Shown here: positions 1 to 12,296 of the stretch, one piece after another
Position numbering within the stretch: the stretch's first letter is position 1
Layout: each line of letters starts with the position of its first letter
Assembly: GCA_034769895.1 (NCBI GenBank)
Contig: CM068367.1
Location: forward strand, 352,308,961-352,372,960
DNA length: 64,000 nt
DNA from: Magicicada septendecula
Taxonomy: Eukaryota; Arthropoda; Insecta; Hemiptera; Cicadidae
Reading direction: 5' to 3'
Made by a program: the position numbers and the translations under genes
The notes under the pieces: generated by a model
The model's input: the letters and a program-made list of their open reading frames with translations, nothing else
Told to the model about the DNA's origin: nothing
Databases searched by the model: none

Positions 1-525
1 GGTCACTATTCGCTACATACTGGTAAACTGCCCACTAAACGCCACACAGACAGACCATTACCGACGCTCTGCTGACCTGACTTGCGGGGGGGGGGGGGTG
101 TTGAGAAACAGTTCATAAAGTGGCTGATCGGCTGTTTCTCTTCTTGAAATCGGCCGACATTTCTACACCAGGATTTAACATAGTCATGGCCCGTGCTTCT
201 AGCCTCGTTAAATAAAATAAATAAATAGGCCCGTTATACGTTAAATAAAAAAGCAAAACACTATGTTGTCTTTAGTATTGACGAGCGCTTTCGTCAGTCA
301 AGCCATCTTCAGGTTATTTACCAACCTAAGAAATATTTGAGACCACTAACACTCCAATACAACAATAAAAAAAAGTAAAAAGTAAGTAATTAAAGACCAA
401 TTCTAAAAAAGTCTTAATAGTCTGTTTATTAGAAAAAACTATTTTTGTTGACACAAATAAGCTCTTTATATAATTTGAAATAACTGATATGTGACGACTT
501 AGCTGTTAGTTGATATAATTTTACC
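1..525. other. Intergenic, no gene seen
   Basis: AT-rich sequence with a run of about a dozen G near 86-98 and no recognisable coding or repeat family. It ends at the target-site duplication of the hAT element that follows. Confidence 0.4.
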
Positions 526-1361
526 CAGTGGCGGCCCGTGCTTAGGTTGCACGGTTGTACAACCACCAATAATTCCCGAATTGTGTTTTAAATTATAGAA
601 TTATGAATAAAACAATAACTAATAATAATGTTTTGAAGCTAAGTCATCGAAATTAATCATTGCCGATTGAAAAGCGCAGAGGAATACTAAAAACCTTACA
701 CGCTCTTGCCGCTGTGTATGCACCAACTGTGACGCACTTTGTATATGGGGAAATACAATGGAGTAGTGCTCTGGCTGGCTAGATTCGGTTGTTTCTATTA
801 CAGCGGTATAAACTCGCTTGGTGTGATTAGGGACTGCAACACCCGCTTGTACGTCACAGCGACACCAGTCTGTTTGTTGTAAATAACACGTGGTGCGCCA
901 GGTTGGAATTTGTAAGTTCGTTAGTCTCAATCCAATTCATATTCAAATGTAAATAATAGTACATAAAGGATTAAAATATCGTAGCGTAAGATATTTATTA
1001 TATTTAACTGATAAGACGCAACAAATTCTGTCGAAAAACTTAACGAAAACGGCGTTCAGTTTAGGTCCTATTGAGGAAAAAATTTAAATTAAGAGAGTAG
1101 GTAGGCCTACATCAGACCTTTCAAATTTTAATCATAGCGTAAAATCAGGTAATATAATATTTAATCGTAAATTTAAAAAAGATTCATACAATAAATATTC
1201 GTGGTTACGTGGGTGTGACACTAAAATTGCAGTATTTTGCTTTCCTTGTGTATTGTTTGGTGGAGAGGAGACTTGGATATTTTCTATTCAGAGAATAAAA
1301 CAATTTTATTCCATCCAATCCATTTGCAACCCCCAAATTTTTCAACCACCAGCCGCCACTG
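526..1361 (+). mobile_element. Internally deleted hAT-superfamily DNA transposon
   Basis: The element starts CAGTGGCGGC (526-535) and ends GCCGCCACTG (1352-1361), a perfect 10-bp terminal inverted repeat of the CAGTGGCG type common in animal hAT elements. The flanks are attttacc (518-525) and aatttacc (1362-1369), an 8-bp target-site duplication with one mismatch; 8 bp is the hAT length. At 836 bp it is far shorter than an autonomous copy and has no transposase core. It does keep a coding remnant (see 1099-1276), so it looks like a deletion derivative rather than a MITE of unrelated origin. Orientation follows the coding remnant. Confidence 0.82.
1099..1276 (+). pseudogene. Remnant of hAT transposase TTF-type zinc finger
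   Basis: One frame stays open through this interval and reads like the N-terminal TTF-type zinc-finger domain of ZMYM/hAT-like transposases: a VGRPTSDL-like lead-in, then NRKFKKDSYNKYSWL, then RGCDTKIAVFCFPCVLFGG. The W, the CD pair and the FCFPC signature are the family hallmarks. No start codon, dimerisation region or DDE catalytic core is present, and a stop lies in frame just upstream. In the parent transposon this domain would bind DNA. Here it is a broken leftover inside the deleted element. The call rests on motif recognition without an alignment. Confidence 0.72.
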
Positions 1362-2042
1362 AATTTACCTAAGCACTAATAGTGGTTTCCTAGTGCAGAA
1401 TACTACGCAAGACAGTACACAGAACATGAAAGAGTAAAGCACAGTTTTTTGACTGTAAACTCCAGATTACTCTATAGTACTGTGTGAGCTCATGCAAAAT
1501 ACAAGTAATCATTTTCCGTGAGACTGGAATATAAAAGACACAATATTATAAAGTCATATATAATCATTAGGATAAACAGAGAGGTTTTGTTTAGTAAGCT
1601 TGTAAATACTACACAATTGATACATTTTTAACTTAAATTATTATATAAATAACAAGCGCGCAAAAATAAAATTGAATTTCATAAATTTGTTTTCTTGCAA
1701 TAGCGTGTCAGCCCATATAAAGCCCTTACCTGTTCAGTTGACTTCTTCTAAGCGTCCCAGTTTAATGCTTCTCTCTCCTAAACTCTAACACGTCAAAGTC
1801 GGATAGACGAGAGAGAAATGATCCTCCGACAAGGAGAAGATTGAAAGTAAGACCAACCACCGTCCACTGTAAAAAATTCTCAAGTTATGACACCTTAGAT
1901 AAAGCTTCGGAGTTTATGAATTTTTCTTTTGAATTTGATATCAGTATCATCTTTACATAATAAATGTTATTTACTGTTTTCAAAGACACTAGAAGAAGTT
2001 TAACAGAATGAGTTCTGTTAATTTTCCTTACATTTATTTCAT
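1362..2042. other. Intergenic, nothing recognised
   Basis: AT-rich, with no convincing open frame, terminal repeat or RNA gene. The Jockey fragment that follows may have a more decayed upstream part in here, but I could not align it. Confidence 0.35.
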
Positions 2043-2390
2043 ATGATAATAATTTTAGACACTGAGCTGTCGCTGTATAACAAGCTGTTATTATACAAAC
2101 AGGTCTTGAAACCGGTCTGGGTGTATGGTGTACAGCTTTGTGGTTGTACTAAGAAATCTAATGTTAAAATAATTCAGACTTTTTTAAATAAGGTTCTTTG
2201 CAGTATTGTTGATGCACCATGGTATGTAAGAAATGATGACATCCATCGGGACCTGAAAATGCCTACGATTGCTGATAAATATGAAAGAAGACTTCATGAA
2301 CACGTAAGCATTGAAATGCTACAACTGCTTGATAATGCTGGACTCGTTCGGCGACTGCAGAGACAGAAATCATTTGAACTAGTGAAGTAA
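2043..2390 (+). pseudogene. C-terminal fragment of a Jockey-type LINE reverse transcriptase ORF2
   Basis: The 115-residue frame matches the region downstream of the RT palm in insect Jockey-clade LINEs. It has LYNKLLLYKQVLKPVWVYG (usual family form KLLLYK-LKP-W-YG-QLWG), then a NVKIIQTFLNKVLCSIVDAPWYV block, then NDDIHRDLKMPTI, and it ends at a stop after a KYERRL-HEH segment. In an intact element this lies in ORF2 after the YADD site. The catalytic residues are absent, so the copy is 5'-truncated, the usual fate of LINE insertions. The ATG is internal and not a real start. No poly(A) tail is obvious after the stop. Confidence 0.85.
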
Positions 2391-2619
2391 ATATGTATAG
2401 TAATTCTCAGCATATGAACAAAGTGTAACTGTACTGAGGAATCTTCCAGTGGGAGCTTATCCTTCACAATGTTACGTTATGTATTAGAACAAAATTGCTA
2501 GACAGTTTGTAACTAGTTGTAATGGAGTTAAATCAAAAAATTTACATGAAGGGCACAGAGAAGGGCATTGAAAATGCTTCAATAAATCTAAAAAATATAT
2601 ATATATTTATGTTCATTCT

Positions 2620-2679
2620 CCAATCAATGAATTCATTCTTCATTCACCAATCAATGAATTCATTCTTCATTTACCAATG
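2620..2679. repeat. 27-bp tandem duplication
   Basis: A 27-bp unit beginning ccaatcaatgaattc occurs at 2620-2646 and 2647-2673, with a partial third start (ccaatg) after it. The two units differ at about one base. Because 27 is divisible by three, an overlapping plus frame (2522-2902) shows a 9-residue repeat (QSMNSFFI). I do not think that frame is a gene. Confidence 0.85.
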
Positions 2680-3091
2680 TACAGATTATAAGTTAAATGT
2701 AGTCGCATTCATAAGCGAAGTTTTATATGTGTATTACGTTATTGACAACAAAGAAGTAGTTTCTCTGGAAACTCAGCGGTTCCCATTTTCGATCACGCAC
2801 CAGCGGTCGTTTTCAAATGTGCGACACGTCCTTATAAACATTTTCAATGTTAAAAATTATGTTAATAATTTTATAAAAATTGCAGGTTGTGGTCCCATCT
2901 AATCCCATCGTTTAATTTTATAATCTTTCACTCTAACTTACCTATCTGGATAATTCAAGTCACGACATGTTTTGGTAGCAACCATGTTTTATTACAAAAT
3001 AAAATTCTGAGTTTTGTTTATTTTTACAATTTTCCAAAACGATTCATTCGCTGCATCTTTTCTGTAAGACGAATTTTTCACATCAATATAG

Positions 3092-3608
3092 TGTTACGAC
3101 ATAACAGAAGTCTTCGTGTTTATCGAATGTTCCAGTGGAATCCGGCTGTAATGTGTGTGCGTACGTGATTCTCAACGGTTACCTAGACTTTGTCAGACGC
3201 CGAGCGCACTATGTCAAGGTCGCAAGAAATTATGTTCTGGTGTTTTCCCGTAGCGTTCTTGACGCGCAGTATGGAATAATCTGGATTTTCGGCGGGGTAT
3301 AAATACAAGTACTCAGCGACCCTCAGTTCAGTTTCAGTTGCGATTGATTCGAGTGCGGTTCATAATATTGTGGCGAAGTGTTATGTGTTTTTAAAATTGT
3401 GCGAGATAATTGTAATATAATTGTGTTTTATACTCGTTGACATTGTTATTGCGTGTGAACAATTTTTATTTGATTTGTTGTAACAGACTATCTTGTTGAT
3501 TGCAAACTGTTTAATTCTGATAATTAAAACTGGTGATTAGTGACGCAATTGGTGCCTTGTATTTTGTTTCCACTGTACAATACGACGATCAGTTAGACCG
3601 TCGTAACA
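3092..3608 (+). mobile_element. Solo LTR of an LTR retrotransposon
   Basis: The unit starts tgttacgac (3092-3100) and ends gtcgtaaca (3600-3608), a perfect 9-bp terminal inverted repeat with the canonical TG...CA ends. Inside are a TATA box, TATAAATA (3298-3305), and an arthropod-type initiator TCAGT about 25 bases downstream (3323-3327), as expected for the U3/R boundary. The flanks atag (3088-3091) and ataa (3609-3612) could be a decayed 4-bp target duplication. No second LTR, primer-binding site or gag-pol follows, so it is a solo LTR, usually made by recombination between two LTRs. A related copy lies inverted at 20810-21050. Superfamily (Gypsy or BEL) is not determinable. Confidence 0.75.
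3298..3327 (+). promoter_or_regulatory. LTR core promoter: TATA box and TCAGT initiator
   Basis: TATAAATA at 3298-3305 is followed by TCAGT at 3323-3327 and further TCAGTT-like repeats to about 3340. The spacing fits an RNA polymerase II TATA-Inr promoter. The related LTR at 20.8 kb has the same pair on the minus strand, which supports function in the family. Confidence 0.6.
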
Positions 3609-6317
3609 ATAATGTCGATTTTAACCAGTCTCTTCCTCATATCTCTCTGGTATGAACAAATGAAACATTAAGTCTAGGCATTTCCATAACAGTGAATAAA
3701 ACCGCATATGAAATACCACTAAGGAGCCTCACACATTGTCACAGTAATACTGGCGATTTCCAGTAATACAGTTTCTTGTACATTATAGTCAAATAATTGT
3801 AATTTGTAATAATTGTATTAATTTTATTTGTAATTATACAAATAAAAGAAACAATGTATTCGCCTTTTACGTTTTTAATTTTAATCTGCAAGAACAAATG
3901 TTGTGCTGGGTAATATAGGTAAAATTATATATTGTAACAAGACATATGATCCCAATATTTAAGTAACAAAATATTAACACATGTCATAATAATTGAGTTA
4001 ACAAGACACATCAAGTATTTGCTCTGGAAATGCCAAGAATGAAACTACATGAGCAAATCATCAAGAAGAATAAACTCACAACGCAGGAGTTAAAAAATGT
4101 AATGGTAATAAACAATAATAACAACTAATAAGAAGAAAGAAGATACAGTAAACAGTGATTATACCACAGGAACCAATAACCCAATAGATTCGGTCAGTAA
4201 GGAACCAATAAAAACTAGAAGAAACATACTACGAGAAAGACACATAACAACCACGGCATAAGATATTCCAAGAGCCAGTCACCTATAGATTAACATCTTA
4301 CCCGTATAAATACTAACTGAAAGACTTACAGATTGAAAATAAAACAATAACTGACTAAATTAGATGACCCATATATGACCAATAATGTTGTAAATGAATA
4401 GGGCATCCTATATTAAACAAAAGAGTGGAAATAACAATAATGTTAACACAAAAAGAAGCTGTAAATACCAGCATAATGACATATTATGAACAGCATCAAT
4501 GTAATATAAAAGATAATTAAAATTGTCTCATAACTATAATAATTGTTAGTCAAGTAATCAAAAAATCATGTAAGATAGGAAAAAAGAACTGATTAATGAA
4601 TTACCAGTTATCATTAATAAATAATACTTGAAAAACAAGGTTAAAAAATGTAAATTTGTATTAACCCAATACACCCATTGTTGCTACAAATAAGAGAACC
4701 ACATAACCTAGATACAGGTACTTTTCACCTAATTTCATAATTAATAATAGATAAACCATGTCTAAACTGAAATATTTTGTACCCCAAATCAAGTAGAGGT
4801 AATAAGGCTGCTACCAATACCAATATCAGATACCAAGAGTAATCTTTAAATAAGAATTAATGTAAACAAAGTGAACAAAAACAATCAAAATGAGATTCAC
4901 CATGTGAAACATAGACTAAACCACATTGTAAAGTTAGATAGGAATAACAGAAGAATACCTATATAATAAGTAAGATATAATATCACTATTATAATAGTAT
5001 AAGAGAATTATAAACAGTGACATAATGTGTAATAAGAATAAATAAGCACATCTGTCATGTGACACCAGATGTAACTACTACAATCCAATGCTTTATGCTA
5101 AGGAACAGACAAGCGTATTAAAAACAAAAGATTGGTGATCAATGTACTACTTATAATGAACTATTCTAAACTAAATAGTGGTCTGAAAAGACACTACATT
5201 CTCAAATAAGAATTAAAATAAAGGCACACTTCATAGTGCCATACAGAGGTCATATTAATGACTAAAATACCAAGGAATAGCAATGTATTCCAACAAACAA
5301 AGACAACTAGTAGTTGTAACAACTTAGTGTTTACAACTGGGGCAATACAGAAGTTACCCAGACACCTTTTATTATAAATAATTTGTTAATATAATTAATA
5401 GACTCTTAGGCTAAACCAATGTTAGGATAATGACTACATTTTATCAATAATTATAAGTACCGGTAACCAATAAGTGAGGAGTGATGAAGGACTTGGAAGG
5501 CATGCTCTAAAGGAGATATGATTGCCATTAAATAGTTTTAATTTAAGAATAAATACAATTAATAGTGAATAGTGTAATGTGACAATCTCAAACATTAACT
5601 CCCTTAATAATGAAAGAAAGCACACCATGAGTGGACTCTAAATAAAGAGCCAAGTGTTACCAATACAGTGATAAGCTTAGATTTAAAATCTATGCAGTAA
5701 TAAGAGAGTTACACCAATTATAAAATATTTGTGTAAATTCGAGCAAATGTGTATACTCTCAAACCCAGCTACCCCACGATAATAACAACAATTAAAATAT
5801 TGCGCGGAGGGGGTATGTGCGTTAAATTAAAGATCGTCAACCAATCAAATTAGAGAAATTAGCCAATTTTACAACGATCGCAAAACGGAACGGCAGCTTC
5901 ATGTGCCATTTCGGGACACTTTTTAATCAACCTTTGATGAGTGCAGACGGCGGCTCGACACCGGAAGAAATCAGCTGTTTACCTAGTTTGTGCGCGTCAC
6001 TGATGTCAACAAAGCAACATAACCTAAATTTGTGCAAACATAACTACACTATGATTGAACATGTTTGAAGTGTAACAGTGCGTTAATAAGGATTGCTAAG
6101 TGTATAATCCCTAGCAATCCCGGGATTTAAAAGGGAGTACAGTGATTTTCTCAAAATTAGTTAAGAATAGAAAAGATGACGATATACTCGAACAACATTC
6201 TAATAATGTGTATAAAATAAAGTATGTAGGTCGTTGCACCTTATTAATATAATTCAGTCAACAGTACTAATGATAATTCTCAATTTTATTTGAATATTTC
6301 AGAATTAAGAATTTTGA
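3609..6317. other. A-rich, strand-asymmetric noncoding block
   Basis: From about 3.9 to 5.75 kb the plus strand is strikingly A-rich with little T, with recurring aataa, acaat and agaa words and no long open frame. Beyond 5.8 kb the composition becomes more balanced, with a short GC-richer patch near 5870-6000. No protein family, terminal repeat or RNA gene was recognised. It may be the decayed body of an old element. Confidence 0.4.
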
Positions 6318-6403
6318 AAACATTAATCATTTTTCGTATTGTTAAAATTAGCAGCCATCCTTACTATTTCTTTTATGAATTTGCTAACTGCTATAATTTT
6401 TTA

Positions 6404-6453
6404 TTGTTCGACTAAGCTTTTCGTCATTACTGACATCTTCAGGTCTTAAACAA
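6404..6453 (-). ncRNA. Hammerhead-ribozyme-like motif, PLE family 1, left arm
   Basis: Read on the minus strand, this is the same motif as 6480-6529: stem I, CUGAAGA, one U, stem II GUCA/UGAC with a GUAA loop, GAA, palindrome AAGCUU, A, then the closing stem I strand. It is an inverted duplicate within the miniature element. Confidence 0.6.
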
Positions 6454-6479
6454 CCAACCGACCAACCAAACAACATCTG

Positions 6480-6529
6480 TTGTTTAAGACCTGAAGATGT
6501 CAGTAATGACGAAAAGCTTAGTCGAACAA
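6480..6529 (+). ncRNA. Hammerhead-ribozyme-like motif, PLE family 1, right arm
   Basis: In order: outer stem I UUGUU (6480-6484), inner stem I GAC (6488-6490), core CUGAAGA (6491-6497), an unpaired U, stem II GUCA/UGAC (6499-6502 and 6507-6510) with a GNRA loop GUAA, then GAA (6511-6513). A palindromic stem III AAGCUU (6514-6519) follows, then A (6520, the H17 position), GUC closing inner stem I, and AACAA (6525-6529) closing the outer part. This is the order of a type I hammerhead with a very short stem III, the form reported in PLEs and thought to work as a dimer. The U between core and stem II is not canonical. Self-cleavage is inferred. Confidence 0.62.
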
Positions 6530-6578
6530 TAAAAAATTATAGCAGTTAGCAAATTCATAAAAGAAACATTAATCATTT

Positions 6579-9000
6579 ATTATGTATGAATATTTAGTGT
6601 TCTATGATCACACACCTGATTGAAGCGTTGTACAGTAAACCTAGATCAAATTAACAAGCATTAATAAGGGATTGAGAATTGTCGACTGTCTGAAGCAATT
6701 AACAAAAGTTAACGAAAAATGCAAATGTTATTTATGTTTTGTAATTTAGGAAGAGTCTACTACTACTATATTGAATATGTCTGTCTATTATGAATAAGAG
6801 CTAGTGTTATTAAGCTATATAAATACTTTCAACTAAACCTTTGACGAACTCAAGTATGATGATTCAGATGTTTCATTAAACAACACTGTTTCGAATTATT
6901 ATTTTATTGTTCAAATTTTAAATATTTTATCAAAAGTTCTTTTAACGTTAACAAACTTCACTAAATCATTTATTGTCGGTTGACTAATAAACTAGTTAAC
7001 CTAAAATGCCCAAGCAGGCATGGTTATAATTTTAAATGTTATGAATTAAGAGATGATTGAGATTTAATCATCCTCCAACTGTCTAATAACGGCTGAGTAA
7101 GATTTCTAGTAAATTATTTGGTATTCTGCAGGTTAAAAGAACCCACACTTGAATTAAATTGATTTAACCAAAAGCATGTTAACAACAGTCTGACGCTGTA
7201 TGTCAGTCATACCACCCTGAGATAATAATTTTTATAAAACGAATAACCAATGTCAATTAATTTTGAACCAAGATGGTTAATGATATTTTAGATCAACTGC
7301 CCCCTATGCCACTTAGGCATGATAGATAGTGAACACCTGATGACGTGCATTGATCTCTCTGATACACCCCTGGATCCTGTTCATCGCTACTGGGAGGCTC
7401 GACGTCGCATGGCTGAGAGGCCAAGGACAGGCGTTGGATAAAGTAAAGTAGTAAGTATATTTTAGATCATTAAAAGAAGTATTAAAAAGAATAAATTCTC
7501 ATTTTATACGATAAAGCGGAGTCAGTTAGTTCATTTCAATAGACTAGAGTTTACAGAATAGGTGAACGCCTCTTATTGGATAGCACGACAAACAGCGGTG
7601 ATTCGAATACGGTAAGTCAATCTAAAGATTAGATTGCTACATCGACCCTGCAAGATCGGCCAGACTCACTACAAGTAAGTGATAATTTCTTACCAGATAC
7701 TTTCAGTGAGGAATCCACATCACCGATTCGCCTAGTCGACTGAAGAATAATAAATTAAAATAAATTAACAAAAGTTTAAATACTTCGCTAACTAACTTCA
7801 AGAGCAATTCAATGGATTTATTTATATTGGATTCAATTAAACAATTGAATTGGATTGAATAAATCAATAAATCAAAAACTAAATTAAACTTCGTATAGAA
7901 AATCTAAACTCCAAAACAAAAAGTTATTAAATATAAATTTTCAACTAAAATTTAAACCAATAATCGGATTTTAAAAACATCGTAACGAGTTACGTTACAA
8001 TATTCAGTTTTTATATAGGCCTGTATGCATTATATGATATTATATATTCATTAAATGCATCTATGCATTATTTAACCCATTAGTTTCGAATTGTATTTTA
8101 TGATAATAAACTCTTGTGATTAATATTAATATTTTTGCTTCTGATAATAGAAATACGAGTATGTTATTAACTTTAGTTAAGCTTGACGGCAACAGTACAA
8201 ACATAACCGTCACAACTGAAATTGAATGAAAATTATTATAAAGAAAATCCTCCTAAAAATACGTAATTCATGCACGATATCGTTTCTTAGTAATTTTAAA
8301 ATAATAACTGTGCCGTATTACTCTCTATGCATTAATAGAAAGTGCCAAATAAACCAAAATACAGAACAAATTAATACACAGACAATTTTTGTATAAATAC
8401 CTCATAACTTAAGCGTATTTGTAACATATGCATAATTTTGTCATATTTACTATTTAGAGTGATAAAATAAAATTAAGTGGAAACTTTAAAAAATGTAGTA
8501 ATTAACTTACAAAGTGAGATAACTTATAAACGTGTAAACATTTTAGAAATTAGAGACGCTGGCATCTAACCTAGTTAATGCGGAAATATATAGTCAGAGG
8601 CAGAAGAGTGTGAGGATTCTGATGTCGCAAGATCAAGTGCACGCAAATGATTTATGTGCTAAATGCATTCTGCACTTAACTGTGTACGTTGCAATAAGCG
8701 TATCTCGTAATGACGAATAAAAGCCTATCTGCGACGTAACTGAATAAATCATATGGTTCTCGTATGTCAACTCATACGAAGAACGTAAAACTCTTGACTG
8801 TAAAATATTCATTCACGCTTCCTACACAATATTTGATATAGGCTAACTTATTCGTACCAGAGCACGGAAAAGTAATAGAACTGGCTCATAACCTTCTATC
8901 ATACTTATAATCATTACTTTATTACACAAGCCACATCGACATAAATAATCATTTTATTTTCATTACGCATTTTTAAATTACTGTTATTACATTACGGAGA
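6579..9000. other. Intergenic, mostly featureless
   Basis: AT-rich with no recognised gene. A patch at about 7290-7440 is less AT-rich and has an open plus frame reading DPVHRYWEARRRMAERPRTGVG. It could be a fragment of a mobile-element protein or exon, but I cannot assign it. Confidence 0.35.
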
Positions 9001-9310
9001 AGTCGGCTCGCTTTTGATTGTTGGGTCCTGTTGGGTCTGACCGCGCCCAGTTCGCTTATTTCGGATTGGACTGAGGGTAAGATCCCACAAACTGAGCCAA
9101 AACGGGATTGCGTTTGGCCCGACCGAATCTCCACTTGACACACCAGTTCGAGTCGGCTTCGGTCGGGTCTGTGTCCGCTTGGCGAATATCGGACTGGATC
9201 CGTTCTAGCCTCGTTTCACTAGGCTGGGTCCGGGGGAGTCTCGTGGGGCCCGGTAGTGGCCTTGTTGAGGACGTCTCTGCTCGTAAACTTAGTCGGGAGG
9301 GGTTATAAAT
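9001..9310. other. Isolated GC-rich island
   Basis: About 300 bp are much richer in G and C than everything around, with sharp edges. Near-repeats of gggtctg, cgctt and tcggattggact at about 9030-9075 and 9160-9205 suggest a diverged internal duplication. A plus frame at 9108-9308 (66 residues, R/S/G-rich) matches no family I know and is probably incidental. It may be a fragment of a GC-rich repeat or a foreign insertion. Confidence 0.45.
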
Positions 9311-9956
9311 CCCCTGATTGCATTGCGTATTAGAATCTCTAGATTGCTAAACATTCATCATATTGCAGCAATACGCATTATTATTTTCCTGACTGTTGTT
9401 TATTGTTTTTCTAATATCTTTGTGACGTTTTATGCAAATCATAATGTAATGCAGGAAACATGTATTCCTATGTCACAGAGAGCTGCTAAAATTTCAAACT
9501 TCTTCGCGAAGTACTTAAGAAATAACTATAATTTATAAACTACAAACAAACAGTTATGGCCTTCATAACTGAATGCCATAGTATCCTGCAAATGTAATGA
9601 TGAAATTAGTTATATACGAACACGTTATTGTCCCGGTTTGTAACACATTGACTTCACCTTCCCTGCAGTAATAATACGACTAACAGCTGTGATGCAAATC
9701 CACCTTAAACCACTGTATATAGCCTATAAAGTTTTTACATTGAGTATTAGATCTTCAAACTGATCAATATTAATCATTATCTACCAACTGAGAGGTTTTG
9801 TTTTCTTCGGATCAATGATTTGTGTACACAAATTCAATTAACGTTGTATTAAATTGTGTACTGAGAGTTGTTTGAAAATCATTACACTCCACACTTTAAA
9901 ACAACTTTATATTCTGAAATAAATTTAATTATAACTAAATTCTTAACAGCAAATGT
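9311..9956. other. Intergenic, nothing recognised
   Basis: AT-rich spacer between the GC island and the GT microsatellite. A short plus frame (9323-9538) has no recognisable motif. Confidence 0.3.

Positions 9957-12296
<2,340 letters not shown>

Larger units (their letters stand above)
6333..6563. mobile_element. Miniature non-coding Penelope-like element (family 1)
   Basis: A 231-bp unit is flanked by a perfect 15-bp target-site duplication, aaacattaatcattt, at 6318-6332 and 6564-6578. It has a one-sided tail (6333-6369), an 85-bp left arm (6370-6454), a 24-bp CAAC-rich spacer and an 85-bp right arm (6479-6563) that is the reverse complement of the left. Tail and arms match the ends of the GIY-YIG-coding element at 52129-53470, so this is a coding-free relative. 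Each arm holds a hammerhead-like motif. It would need enzymes from a larger PLE to move. Target duplications of 10-15 bp, inverted ends and a short tail are typical PLE features. Confidence 0.85.

Noticed and set aside
2522..3168. Two consecutive plus frames (126 and 93 residues) suggesting a small gene
   Set aside because: The first is inflated by the 27-bp tandem repeat and the second runs into the solo LTR; neither has a recognisable domain.
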